DNA of 64,000 nt, from NCBI RefSeq assembly GCF_022179125.1, contig NZ_BPQG01000004.1, positions 1 to 64,000 on the forward strand, given 5' to 3'. Under the pieces are notes generated by a model, which was not told the origin of the DNA, did no database searches, and worked only from the letters and a program-made list of their open reading frames with translations. This document shows positions 25,484 through 34,094 of this stretch, piece after piece. Numbering within the stretch: the first letter of the stretch is position 1; the number at the start of each line of letters is the position of its first letter. Made by a program: the position numbers and the translations under genes. The DNA comes from Methylobacterium cerastii. GTDB lineage: Bacteria; Pseudomonadota; Alphaproteobacteria; Rhizobiales; Beijerinckiaceae.

Positions 25484-25851
25484 GCGCATCGGGCTGTAGC
25501 CGATCTCAGACGAGCTTCTCGTCGAACCATTCGACGAGAAGCGTGATGCCGTAATCGATACCCCCCCGGCATGCTCCGGCCAACTTGACCCGCTCGGCGC
25601 CAAGTTGGGAGGACTTCATGGCCGCCATGCCGAAGTGCGGATACGAGGGTTTCGTCGGACGCTTAAGGGCTCACGAAGCGGTCTTGGTTTGCGATCGTCC
25701 CGACGGATCCGAGACGGACGACGAGGATCCCGATACCGGACCCGGGGCATGAGGCGGCGCCCCCGGGGGGAACGCCGAATTCCCGGTTCGGTCCCGGAGG
25801 GATCGCTTCCGCTTCCGATCGGGTCGATGTCCTACCCTTCGGATATCCGGG
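25484..25851. other. Intergenic stretch with a strong hairpin downstream of sbcC
   Basis: Holds a perfect 13-bp stem with a 3-base loop at 25514-25542 (GCTTCTCGTCGAA-CCA-TTCGACGAGAAGC). It has no T-run but could end transcription from either side. A short reverse frame at 25506-25619, 37 codons from its inner ATG and ending LVEWFDEKLV, covers the hairpin and may be the tail of a lost gene. Nothing else is seen. Confidence 0.4.
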
Positions 25852-28800
25852 CTATGCACCGTCGGTCACCCGTACGACGCTGCGCCCGTTGCCCCGGCGC
25901 TCGACGCGGACCTGCACCGCGATGCGATCGATCATCGCCGCGACGTGGGTGATGACGCCGACCCGGCGACCCTGGCCCTGGAGGCTTTCCAGGGCGTCGA
26001 TGGCGACGTCGAGGGTCTCGGCATCGAGCGACCCGAAGCCCTCGTCGATGAACAGGGTGTCGACGAAGGCCGCTCGCCCCTCCAGGCCCGAGAGCGCCAG
26101 CGCCAGGGCGAGAGCCACCAGGAAGCGCTCGCCGCCCGATAGGCTGCGCGTTCCGCGAAGCTCGTCGCCCATGTCGCGGTCGAGGACGTGCAGCGCGAGG
26201 TCCGTGCCCTGGCTGCGCACGAGGGCGTAACGCGGGCTCAGGGTGCGGAGTTGTTCGTTCGCGAGATGCGCCAGGTGCTCCAGCGTCACGCCTTGGGCGA
26301 AGCGCCGGAACCTGTCGCCGTTCGCGGAGCCGACGGCGGCGTCGACCATCTCCCACGCGTCGAGGCCCTCGCGCACGGCCTCGATCTCCCCCGAGAGGTT
26401 CGCGGCCTGGCCCAGGGCATCGTCGTCGCGGGCAAGCTCGGCGTCGAGTGCGCCCCGACGCCGTTGATGGGTCGCGATGGCCTCGGCGACCGCGGCGGCG
26501 GCGGCCTCGGTGCCCGGAACGTCGACGGGCGGGAGGCCGCGCAGCGCGTCGACGTCCGTGCGACGGGCGGCCAATCCCGCCTCGGCCGCCTCGTACGCCC
26601 GCAGCAGCCGGTCCCGCGCCTCGCGCAGGGCCGTGACGGCCTCCAGGGGCACCGCCAGGAGGGCAAGCACGGCATCGGGGCCACGGGTGCCGCACGACGC
26701 CAGGAACCGCCCCTGCGCCTCTCCCATGACGTTTCGGGCGCGTCGGCGTTGTGCATCCGCATGCTCCGCGGCGCCGTTGGCCGTCGCATGGAGCGCGGCG
26801 GCGATGCCGGCCGCCTCAAGCGCCATGCGGTGGTTCTCGCGGGCCGTGTCGCGGTCGGCCGTGACGCGATCGCGGTGGCCGTCGGTCGGTTCGCCACCGA
26901 GAAGCCCGGCACGATCCCGCCGCACGTCCACGAGCGCCGTCGCCCGGTCATCGGCGGATCGCACCGCCGTTTCGCGAAGGATTGCGGCGGTGGCCTCGGC
27001 CTCGGTCGCCACGGCCCTGCGCGGCACGAGGTCGTTCAATGCCGAGACGATGCCGTGATGGTTCTCCCGCGCCTCGCGGTAGGCGGTCCCGAGCCCGGCG
27101 ATGCGACGGGCCGTGCCATCGGGGTCGCAGGCAAGCTGCGCCTCGTCGAGGCCCGCCGGGGCGAGGATCGGGCCGAGCTTGCGGACGATGGAGGCGATCC
27201 GGTCGGTCGACGCCGTGGCCTGGGTCCGGGCGCGTTCGGCGGCGAGGGCCGCGTCCTGGCGCGGGGCGGCCTCCGCCATGATCAGCCGATCCGCGGCGGC
27301 GATCACGCCGTCGGCGACCGCGATGGCCTTCTCCGCGACGCGGATCTCGCCGGACAGGGCACGTGCCCTTTCGAGCCTCGCGGCAAGCGAGGCACGCACG
27401 GCTCCGGCGGCCTCGGCGATCGATCCGAGCCGATCGACGGATCCCGGCCCCAGCGTGTGTGGTGGCTCCTGCACCCCGGCCGAAAGGCAGGCCGACGCGA
27501 GGCCGGGCAGGTGTCCGGCGTAGGCCTCGGCACAATCCGTGAGGGTCGAGCCTGCCTGCGCCCCATCCCGTGCGGCGGCGTCGAACCTTGCGGACGCGTC
27601 CGACCGCGCGGCTACGGCTTCGGCGAAGGCGGCATCGGCGCGGGCCAGTTCGGCGTCGATCTCGGATCGCCGGCCGCGCATGGTCTCGGCCAGCCGGGTC
27701 AACGCGTCGCCGCCGTGGCCATCGTCGACGGGATGGCTCGTCGAGCCGCAGACCGGGCAGGGGCGGCCGTCGACGAGGACGCTGCGCAGGGCCGCGGCCT
27801 CGGCCGATGCTCCGCGCTCGGCGAGGTCCGCCATCGCCGCGATCTCCATCCGGGCACGTGTTGCCTGGCCTCGTGCGGTTTCCGCCTCAATGCGCAGCGC
27901 CTCGGTCGCCTCGCGGAGCGCACCGGCATCGGCCTGGCCCGCGCGTGCACGGGCCAGTTCGGCCCCGGCCCGGTCATGGCGTCGCGCCAGGTCGGAGACG
28001 GCCGCCAGACGCTCCATGAGGGTTCGGAGATGGGCATGGCCCGCCTCGGCGCCCTCGACATCGAGGCCGCGATGTTCCTCCTCCCGGTTGGCCCGGTCGA
28101 CGATGTGCCGGTCGCGGGCCTCGCGGGCCGAGGCCGCCTGCTCGGCTGCCGAGGCGGTCGCGGCGTCGGCCTCGCCGATCCGGGTCTCCGCGTCCGCGAG
28201 GGCCACCAGGGCGGCGTCGCGTTCGAGGGCCAGGGCCGTCCGCTTCTCGAACAGCCCGGCGATCTCCGCCGCCCCGTCGGCGAGCGGCGCCATGGCCGCG
28301 TCCGCCACGATCCGCCGGGCCGTCTCATCACGCGATGCCGACAACGCGTCGTAGGCCTTGTCGAGATCGCATCTCCGGGCCCTGGCCCCGTCGAGGTTCG
28401 CCGTCGCGTCCTTGGCCCCGGCGGTGGCCGCATCCGCCTCGCGGGCGAGTTCCACGATGCGGGCGTCCAGAACGCCGGCCGCGCCCCAGGTCGGCGTGAA
28501 ACCCCGGTAATCCGCTTCGCCCGCCTCGTCGGCCGCGCGTGCCGTCGCCAATCCCGTCCGGACCTCCGCAAGGGCCGCCCCGGTGGCGTCGACGTCAGCC
28601 ACGGCGGTTTCCAGGACGCCCTCTGCCGCAGCGAGTTCGGCCTCGGCCGCCGTCATGGCATCCGCCGGGCGCCTTGAGGGTTCGACGGCCTCGATCTCGG
28701 CGAGCCTCACGGCGTCGTCGCGGCCGTCCCGGACGGCGGAGGCGGCCTGCTCGACCAGTACGGCCGCCTCGGCGAACCGCGCCTCGGCCGCCGCCGACCG

Positions 28801-29595
28801 GCGGGCATGGTCGAGGGCGGTGAGATGGGATCCATGCTCGGTCGCGAGAGCCGGCATCGCCGCGTCGATCACGTCGCGTTCGGCCGTCCTCTCCCGTCGT
28901 TCCGCCACGTCGAGGAGACCGATGGCGTCGTGTCGCGCGACGAGGATGGCAAACGCCGCCCGACGTTCGTCGGCGCCGGCGCGGACCCGCTTCGAGATCT
29001 CCGTGTAGACCTGCGTCCCGGTGATCTTCTCCAGCAGGTCGGCGCGATCCCCCTCGCCGGCAAGGAGGAAGGCGTCGAATTCGCCCTGGGCCAGGACGAC
29101 CGTGCGCCGGAACTGGTCGAAGGTCAGGTCGGTTCGGGCGACGACGGCCTCGTTGACCGCGGTCTTGCCGGTGGCGACCGCGGCGCCGTCCTCGATCCGG
29201 GACAGGATCCGGGTCTCGGCCTGAAGGCGTCCGTTGGCCCGGTTCCGGGCCCGGTAGACCGTCCACCGGGCGCGGTAGGCGACACCGTCCCGGCCGAGGA
29301 AGTCGACCTCGGCGAAGCCCTCGCCGGCACCGCGCCGGAGGATGGCGCGCGGATCGCCGGAGTTGATGGCCTGGCCACCCGGATCGGGTACGTCCTCGTT
29401 GCGTCCGGCGCTCACGCGGGGAAACCGGCCGTAGAGGGCGAGACACAGCGCGTCGAGGATGGTCGACTTGCCGGCGCCGGTCTCCCCGGTGATCGCGAAG
29501 ATGCCGGTGGCGCCGAGCGGGCCGCCGTCGAGGTCGATGTCGAACGGCGCGGCGAGGCTCGCGAGGTTCGCGCCGCGGATCGCGAGGATGCGCAT
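25852..29595 (-). CDS. sbcC: Exonuclease subunit SbcC (SMC-like ATPase)
   Basis: 1247-residue partner of SbcD in the Mre11-Rad50-like nuclease that cuts hairpins and blocked DNA ends. The N-terminal Walker A is GETGAGKSTILDALCLALYG (about residues 35-54). Long coiled coils flank the zinc hook CPVC at about residue 610. The C-terminal lobe has the ABC signature TRSLSGGERFLVALALAL and Walker B AAFVDTLFIDEGFGSLD. Its start is 26 bases after the sbcD stop. The length is somewhat greater than the E. coli protein, due to the coiled coils. Confidence 0.92.
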   Translation of the reverse strand: MRILAIRGANLASLAAPFDIDLDGGPLGATGIFAITGETGAGKSTILDALCLALYGRFPRVSAGRNEDVPDPGGQAINSGDPRAILRRGAGEGFAEVDFLGRDGVAYRARWTVYRARNRANGRLQAETRILSRIEDGAAVATGKTAVNEAVVARTDLTFDQFRRTVVLAQGEFDAFLLAGEGDRADLLEKITGTQVYTEISKRVRAGADERRAAFAILVARHDAIGLLDVAERRERTAERDVIDAAMPALATEHGSHLTALDHARRSAAAEARFAEAAVLVEQAASAVRDGRDDAVRLAEIEAVEPSRRPADAMTAAEAELAAAEGVLETAVADVDATGAALAEVRTGLATARAADEAGEADYRGFTPTWGAAGVLDARIVELAREADAATAGAKDATANLDGARARRCDLDKAYDALSASRDETARRIVADAAMAPLADGAAEIAGLFEKRTALALERDAALVALADAETRIGEADAATASAAEQAASAREARDRHIVDRANREEEHRGLDVEGAEAGHAHLRTLMERLAAVSDLARRHDRAGAELARARAGQADAGALREATEALRIEAETARGQATRARMEIAAMADLAERGASAEAAALRSVLVDGRPCPVCGSTSHPVDDGHGGDALTRLAETMRGRRSEIDAELARADAAFAEAVAARSDASARFDAAARDGAQAGSTLTDCAEAYAGHLPGLASACLSAGVQEPPHTLGPGSVDRLGSIAEAAGAVRASLAARLERARALSGEIRVAEKAIAVADGVIAAADRLIMAEAAPRQDAALAAERARTQATASTDRIASIVRKLGPILAPAGLDEAQLACDPDGTARRIAGLGTAYREARENHHGIVSALNDLVPRRAVATEAEATAAILRETAVRSADDRATALVDVRRDRAGLLGGEPTDGHRDRVTADRDTARENHRMALEAAGIAAALHATANGAAEHADAQRRRARNVMGEAQGRFLASCGTRGPDAVLALLAVPLEAVTALREARDRLLRAYEAAEAGLAARRTDVDALRGLPPVDVPGTEAAAAAVAEAIATHQRRRGALDAELARDDDALGQAANLSGEIEAVREGLDAWEMVDAAVGSANGDRFRRFAQGVTLEHLAHLANEQLRTLSPRYALVRSQGTDLALHVLDRDMGDELRGTRSLSGGERFLVALALALALSGLEGRAAFVDTLFIDEGFGSLDAETLDVAIDALESLQGQGRRVGVITHVAAMIDRIAVQVRVERRGNGRSVVRVTDGA

Positions 29596-29621
29596 CGGTC
29601 AAGCCCGGGCTTGCGGACGGT

Positions 29622-30860
29622 TCATGCGCCTGCCCTGGCGCGATGGAACACGTCGAGGTGCGGGGCGGCCGGCTCGACCCCATGGGTCTGGAGGAAGGCC
29701 ATGCGGAACAGGTCTTCCGGGTCCCGCTCGGCGAGGCGGACCATGGGACCGCCCACCGGCGCGAGGTCGGGCGACGGGGCATCGACGCTCGCGACCCGGA
29801 CGTCGACGACCCTCACCGGGAACCGCTCGGCGATCCGATCGACCTCGGCCCGGTAGCCGGCCGGCAATCCGGCGCGGGCGAGCCGGATCTGGAGGAAGGG
29901 CCGGGCCTCGACCGGCAGGCCGGGATCGAGGTCGAGGGCCGCCAGCCGGTCCCCGAGTTCGCCCAACGCCATGTCGCCCGCTTCCGGCAGCCGCAGGAAG
30001 AGGACGGGCCGGTCGATGACGACGTGTTCCGTCCGTGCCGGGCCATCGCCGATGGTGACGAGGCTGACCCCGTGGCGGTAGGCCAGTTCCGTGGCTGATA
30101 GCGGGATGAGGGAGCCGGAGTAGCGTACGATGGGTCGGCCGACTTCCTGTGCGCGATGAAGGTGCCCCAGGGCGACGTAGTCGGCATCCTCCGGGAATAC
30201 GTCGGGCGGGACCGCGTGCTCGCCGCCCACCAAAATCCGGCGTTCAGCTCCCTCCGATTCCAGCCCACCGGCGACGTGAAGGTGCCCGGTGACGATGTAT
30301 GGCAGCCCCGCCAGTTCGGGGCGGGCCGCCTCGTGCAGCGCGGCGTAGAGGTCGCGCACCGCCCGAACGATGGGCGACCCGGCCTCGTCGCGGACGCGGC
30401 CGGCGGTGAGGCCGGGCAGGCAGGCGGCAGTGGGGTAGGAGACGCCGAGCACGTGGCCCGCCACCGCGCCGTCCTTGCGGATCGGCACGAGGTGGCGCGA
30501 GAGGTCGATGGCGCCGCCCGGCCGCCGCACGTTGCCGACGACATGGACGCCGATCGCATCGAGGAGGGCGCGCGGCGCCTCCAGCCGGCCGGCCGCGTCG
30601 TGGTTGCCGGCGGTGACCACGATCGTCATCGCGGGCCGGGCCTGATGCAGGCGCACCAGTGTCTCGTAGAACAGGCGCTGGGCCTCGCCGGACGGGTTCT
30701 GGCTGTCGAAGACGTCGCCGGCCATCACCAAGGCGTCCGGCTCCCGTTCCTCGACGAGGGCGACGAGCGCGTCGAACACCCGCGCATGTTCATGCTCGCG
30801 CAAAAAACCCCGCAGGGTCTGCCCGATGTGCCAGTCGCCGGTGTGCAGGACGCGGATCAT
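29622..30860 (-). CDS. sbcD: Exonuclease subunit SbcD
   Basis: 412-residue Mre11-like nuclease. Metal-binding motifs are in order: TGDWHIGQ, VMAGDVFDSQNPSG, VTAGNHDAAGRLE, YIVTGHLHVAGG, ALGHLHRAQEV and YSGSLIPLSATE. The C-terminal capping domain follows. The ATG at 30860 overlaps the preceding phosphoesterase stop by 4 bases, showing translational coupling. The frame runs far upstream but family homology starts at MIRVLHTGDWHIG. Confidence 0.92.
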   Translation of the reverse strand: MIRVLHTGDWHIGQTLRGFLREHEHARVFDALVALVEEREPDALVMAGDVFDSQNPSGEAQRLFYETLVRLHQARPAMTIVVTAGNHDAAGRLEAPRALLDAIGVHVVGNVRRPGGAIDLSRHLVPIRKDGAVAGHVLGVSYPTAACLPGLTAGRVRDEAGSPIVRAVRDLYAALHEAARPELAGLPYIVTGHLHVAGGLESEGAERRILVGGEHAVPPDVFPEDADYVALGHLHRAQEVGRPIVRYSGSLIPLSATELAYRHGVSLVTIGDGPARTEHVVIDRPVLFLRLPEAGDMALGELGDRLAALDLDPGLPVEARPFLQIRLARAGLPAGYRAEVDRIAERFPVRVVDVRVASVDAPSPDLAPVGGPMVRLAERDPEDLFRMAFLQTHGVEPAAPHLDVFHRARAGA

Positions 30861-31468
30861 GTCATCACTTCCGTCGATCGTTCGTCGTGCCCGCGGCCTT
30901 GGTCGTGGCTCGAAGCCGGTACACGCGAGAGGGCGTCGGCGTTCTCGGCGAGGCGCACGCGGATCTCTTCGAGGGTGACGGGGCGGTAATCGAAGCAGTC
31001 GACGCCGACGTCGGTGCTGGCGGCGGTGCCGGGCAGGCTGCCGTGGGAGTGTCCGAAAAGGTGGATGTCGCCACGGTGCATCCGCGGCCAGACCCGGTGG
31101 GCGTAGTGGCTCAGGAACAGCCCCTGGGGGGTGCCGTCGCGGTTCTGGACGACGACGCGGGCCACGTCGACGACGGGTCCGGCCCACTGCAGCCTGGCGC
31201 CGATGCGGTCGTGGTTGCCGCGAACCAGGAAGATACGACCCCTCAGCCGCGAAAGGATCGTGCGCGCGTGGGCCTCGGGGCAGCGGTAGCAGAAGTCGCC
31301 GAGGTGCCAGACCGTGTCCTCGGGGCGCACGGCGGCGTTCCACCGGGCGACGAGGGTCTCGTCGTGTTCCTCGATGGTCTCGAACGGTCGGTTCAGCGCC
31401 ATCCTGGGGCTGAGGATCTGGCGATGTCCGACGTGATGGTCGGCCGTGAACAGGGTTCGGGGCGGCAT
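30857..31468 (-). CDS. Small metallophosphoesterase coupled to sbcD
   Basis: 203-residue calcineurin-like phosphoesterase. Metal site motifs: FTADHHVGHRQIL, WHLGDFCYRC, LVRGNHD, LFLSHYAHRVW and HLFGHSHGSLPG. It belongs to the group of short phage- and bacteria-encoded phosphoesterases, not to SbcD itself, and has no capping domain. GAGGAG lies 6 bases before the ATG. Its stop overlaps the sbcD start (ATGA), making it the first gene of a three-gene sbc operon. The substrate is unknown. Confidence 0.85.
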   Translation of the reverse strand: MPPRTLFTADHHVGHRQILSPRMALNRPFETIEEHDETLVARWNAAVRPEDTVWHLGDFCYRCPEAHARTILSRLRGRIFLVRGNHDRIGARLQWAGPVVDVARVVVQNRDGTPQGLFLSHYAHRVWPRMHRGDIHLFGHSHGSLPGTAASTDVGVDCFDYRPVTLEEIRVRLAENADALSRVPASSHDQGRGHDERSTEVMT

Positions 31469-31815
31469 TTCGAGCTCCTCGCAAGTGCGCGGAGGCTCGA
31501 CGCATGGGTCGTCTGCACTCCGGAATTCAGGGGGGCGAAGGACGGCCTATGCGTTTCATGGAAAGCTCCTGTCGTGGTGAGTGCTTATTTACCGATCGCG
31601 TTCGGATCGCAAGATTGCTGTCTAGTAGGGCGTGGGCAATCGTTCGCTGGATCGGCGGTCCCGACCACTCGATCCACAGGAACCTTAACCATGCCCCGCC
31701 GCTCCGCGGGGGAACCGGACGTACCGTGTGCGGTCGAAGCCGGACTTCCACGTGGTCCGGTGGCGGAGGCTGACGATTGCATGCGTGCCGTCCGCCGACC
31801 TGGGCGGGAGGCGGT
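31469..31815. other. Intergenic stretch with probable sbc operon promoter
   Basis: The segment around 31575-31630 is AT-richer than its surroundings and probably holds the reverse-strand promoter of the phosphoesterase-sbcDC operon. A TTGCGA and TAAATA pair spaced 15 bases is visible on that strand but is off the ideal spacing. No gene is supported here. Confidence 0.35.
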
Positions 31816-32490
31816 TCAGACGTCCTCGTAGTCGATGGACAGGCGTGCCGCGAGGACGCGGACGTCGTCATGGCACGCAGGGTCGGCCACGGGGCGGGTG
31901 GATGCCGGCGTCAATGCCCCGGCGGGTAGCCTGTCCCCGAACAGGACGACGGCGAAGTGCGGGCTCCATTGCACGGAGCTGTAGTACAGCCCGTGGGCTC
32001 CGGGGCATCCTGTATGCACGTGCTCGGCCCAGCCGCGGGTCCTCGGGTAGGTGCTCGTCGGACCCGTCACGAGGGCGTTCCTGTCGATCCCGACCTGCCG
32101 CTGTCCGGCCCCGGTGAGATCGACGAGATGCAGGTCGACCGTCGTCCGCACGACGCTGTGGCTATGCCCGGAGAAATCCCTGGGAAAGACGATTTGCAGG
32201 CGTGCGGGACCCGCGGTGGGCGCGACGGGCGGCACGTCGGGGCAGCGGAGGATGATCTCGCAGGCCGCGCACTCGAAGCTTTCGGCGCCATAGATCGTCG
32301 GGATGATGACGCCGGCCGTATCCCGTATCGGGGAGAAGCGTGCGTTGCCCCTGGCGGTGTCGTTGAACTGTTCGGGTAGGAATGCGGTCGGGTGGATGCG
32401 ATGGAGTTCGGTCCCCGTGCGCAGGTCGACGTAGGCCTCCTTCCCCACCCGCATCGTCGACGGGTCGGGTATCGCGAGGTCGAACCTCAT
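31816..32490 (-). CDS. RES-domain toxin
   Basis: 224-residue protein with the RES domain: ELHRIHPTAFLPEQFNDTAR, GNARFSPIRDTAG, IPTIYGAESFECAACEII, and a C-terminal YYSSVQWSPHFAVVLFGDR. RES toxins use NAD+ as substrate and stop growth when free of antitoxin. The start at 32490 overlaps the antitoxin stop by one base (TGATG), a classic toxin-antitoxin coupling with antitoxin first. Confidence 0.85.
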   Translation of the reverse strand: MRFDLAIPDPSTMRVGKEAYVDLRTGTELHRIHPTAFLPEQFNDTARGNARFSPIRDTAGVIIPTIYGAESFECAACEIILRCPDVPPVAPTAGPARLQIVFPRDFSGHSHSVVRTTVDLHLVDLTGAGQRQVGIDRNALVTGPTSTYPRTRGWAEHVHTGCPGAHGLYYSSVQWSPHFAVVLFGDRLPAGALTPASTRPVADPACHDDVRVLAARLSIDYEDV

Positions 32491-33251
32491 CAGCCATGCA
32501 CCGGGGGGTCGATCTCGCGCTCGAACGCCGCGAGGACGCCTTGCGCGTCGGTCCCGAGCGCCTCGGCCGGGGTTCCGTCCATGTCGAGATGAGGCCGGGT
32601 CAACCAGTGGAGGAGGCGGAAATCGCTCCACCCCTTCGGCTTCCTCGCGATCAGCTGCGCCATGGCCGGGTGCAGCCGGCGGCCCTCCACGTCGAACTGG
32701 AAGAGCGGGTAGACGGCCCGGCCATCGGTCGTGAACCGCAGGACCTCGTGACCGTCCTCCTTCCGCTTCATCGTGGCCGACGGATTGGCCGTCGACAACC
32801 CGAGCAGCGTGCACGCCTCCGCCTGCTCGACCATCGACGTATCGGCCAGGATGCGCTCCTGGAGCCGTGCGCGGTTGAGCGCCGCCTTGAGCGCCGGGTC
32901 CTCCCCCTTGACGAGGCTCTCTCGCAACATGACGCGATAGGCGTCGACGACCTTCCTGAACTCGTTCGCGAAGGCGCGCCCCAGGAAGTCGGCCGCGGCG
33001 CTCCTGAGAGCCGAATGCACGGCCTTCGTCGTCGCCTTGGTCGCGTTGGTCCCCGAGGGCTTGAGTGATGCCACAACGACCCTGTGGAGCGGGCCGATGT
33101 CGGCAAGTCCTCCGTGGACGGAGACATCGACGGTGACATGGGTCGCGTCCTCGGCGATCGCGTCGAGTGTCGCGGAGGCATGGAGACCCTGTCGGACACG
33201 ACCGTGCACGCCCTCACGGACCCCACCCTTGCCGATCGGCGTCGCCACCAT
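32490..33251 (-). CDS. Xre/ParS-type antitoxin of RES toxin (extended)
   Basis: 253-residue protein. Its C-terminal part carries the toxin-binding DUF2384/MbcA-type domain: FDVEGRRLHPAMAQLIA, FRLLHWLTRPHLDMDG, TPAEALGTDAQGVLAAFE. The N-terminal 130 residues are not recognised and make the protein clearly longer than the usual 120-170 residue RES antitoxins. The ATG at 33251 has AGGA upstream, a perfect TATAAT box and a dyad operator just before it, so it is probably self-repressed. Confidence 0.8.
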   Translation of the reverse strand: MVATPIGKGGVREGVHGRVRQGLHASATLDAIAEDATHVTVDVSVHGGLADIGPLHRVVVASLKPSGTNATKATTKAVHSALRSAAADFLGRAFANEFRKVVDAYRVMLRESLVKGEDPALKAALNRARLQERILADTSMVEQAEACTLLGLSTANPSATMKRKEDGHEVLRFTTDGRAVYPLFQFDVEGRRLHPAMAQLIARKPKGWSDFRLLHWLTRPHLDMDGTPAEALGTDAQGVLAAFEREIDPPVHG

Positions 33252-33554
33252 CGCAGAAATCCTACTTTCGATATCTATGACTGGTCATATAGCGATTATA
33301 GGCCGAAAAGGCGAGGAGGGAACCACGGTATCGCCGCCACCCCCGGCATGGGGATGTGTACGCATGCCATTGGCCGTGGTTGCACCGGGGGCGGTTCATG
33401 AGGCGGGCTGGGCCCGATCGATCTGGTCATGCCGCCCGGGGATCGAGCGGTCGGCCAAGGCTTCCACGGGGCCGTGCCGGCAGGGCGTGAACTAATCCCT
33501 GCCTTGGCGATGCCCGCGGGTGCGTCGGGGGAGGCTCAGGCGCCTTCCCCGGGA
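33252..33554. other. Intergenic stretch between the antitoxin and RHH genes
   Basis: Apart from the toxin-antitoxin promoter at 33276-33300, I see no gene, RNA or clear repeat in this 300-base stretch. Confidence 0.4.
33276..33300 (-). promoter_or_regulatory. Promoter and dyad operator of the RES/Xre operon
   Basis: On the reverse strand a perfect -10 box TATAAT (33300-33295) is followed at 33289-33276 by TATGAC-CA-GTCATA, a 6+6 palindrome with a 2-base centre. The palindrome spans the expected transcription start, 25 bases before the antitoxin ATG, an ideal position for autorepression. The area is AT-rich against its surroundings. Confidence 0.65.
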
Positions 33555-34094
33555 TCATACGGGCCGATCGATCGTTGCGGCGCCGACGTCCGTCATGAAC
33601 AAACGCCCGTCGGCATAACTGGCCACCCCCGCCCGGACGAGGACGTCGCGCACGATGGTTGTCTTGATGTTGGTGAAGGCCGAGCGGTTCAGCAACGTGC
33701 GGACTTCCGGCGTGCCAATGCCTTCTTGGCCGGCCTTCGCCAGGGCGGCGATGACGACGGCGAGGGCCCGCGCATCGACCATCGGAATGAGGCCGGCGGT
33801 GTTCGCATTGATCTCCTGGATGAAGTGCTGGCAGTTATCGAGCTTCTTCAGGATTGCGGCTGCGGCGCCCTCCGGCCAGACGTCCTTGGATTGGGTGAGC
33901 GGAGCCGTCATGGCGTCATCGGACTTCGTCGCCCCCGGTGGCCGCGACTTGAGATATTCCGTGGCCGCTTCTTCGTAGACGGTGCTGATCTTGAGCCTCC
34001 GCTCGGCCGCCGCCACGGCCATGAGGCGCCTCGTGGCGGGCGCCAGGTAAACCATCACCTTTTCGTTGCGCGATCTTGGTCTCGCTTTCGGCAT
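33555..34094 (-). CDS. Ribbon-helix-helix-type DNA-binding protein, hypothetical
   Basis: 179-residue protein whose N terminus (RNEKVMVYLAPATRRLMAVA, then AAAERRLKISTVYEEAATEYLKSR) fits a ribbon-helix-helix domain at residues 10-52. The remainder has a helical region (ILKKLDNCQHFIQEINANTA) and a C-terminal winged-helix-like end (TTIVRDVLVRAGVASYADGR). The start at 34094 is chosen because the RHH begins there. Three strong palindromes upstream suggest it is a self-regulated repressor or partition-like protein. No partner gene of the ParA type is nearby. Confidence 0.65.
   Translation of the reverse strand: MPKARPRSRNEKVMVYLAPATRRLMAVAAAERRLKISTVYEEAATEYLKSRPPGATKSDDAMTAPLTQSKDVWPEGAAAAILKKLDNCQHFIQEINANTAGLIPMVDARALAVVIAALAKAGQEGIGTPEVRTLLNRSAFTNIKTTIVRDVLVRAGVASYADGRLFMTDVGAATIDRPV

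Noticed and set aside
25506-25619. 37-codon reverse frame ending LVEWFDEKLV
   Set aside because: The end looks like a real protein C terminus, but there is no ribosome site and no upstream homology; kept only as a note in the intergenic entry.
26188-28677. 829-residue forward frame over sbcC
   Set aside because: Shadow of the GC-rich sbcC gene; sbcC motifs are complete on the reverse strand.
31527-31558. Short leader-like reverse frame MKRIGRPSPP with a good ribosome site
   Set aside because: Only ten codons, no regulatory residues or attenuator structure after it.
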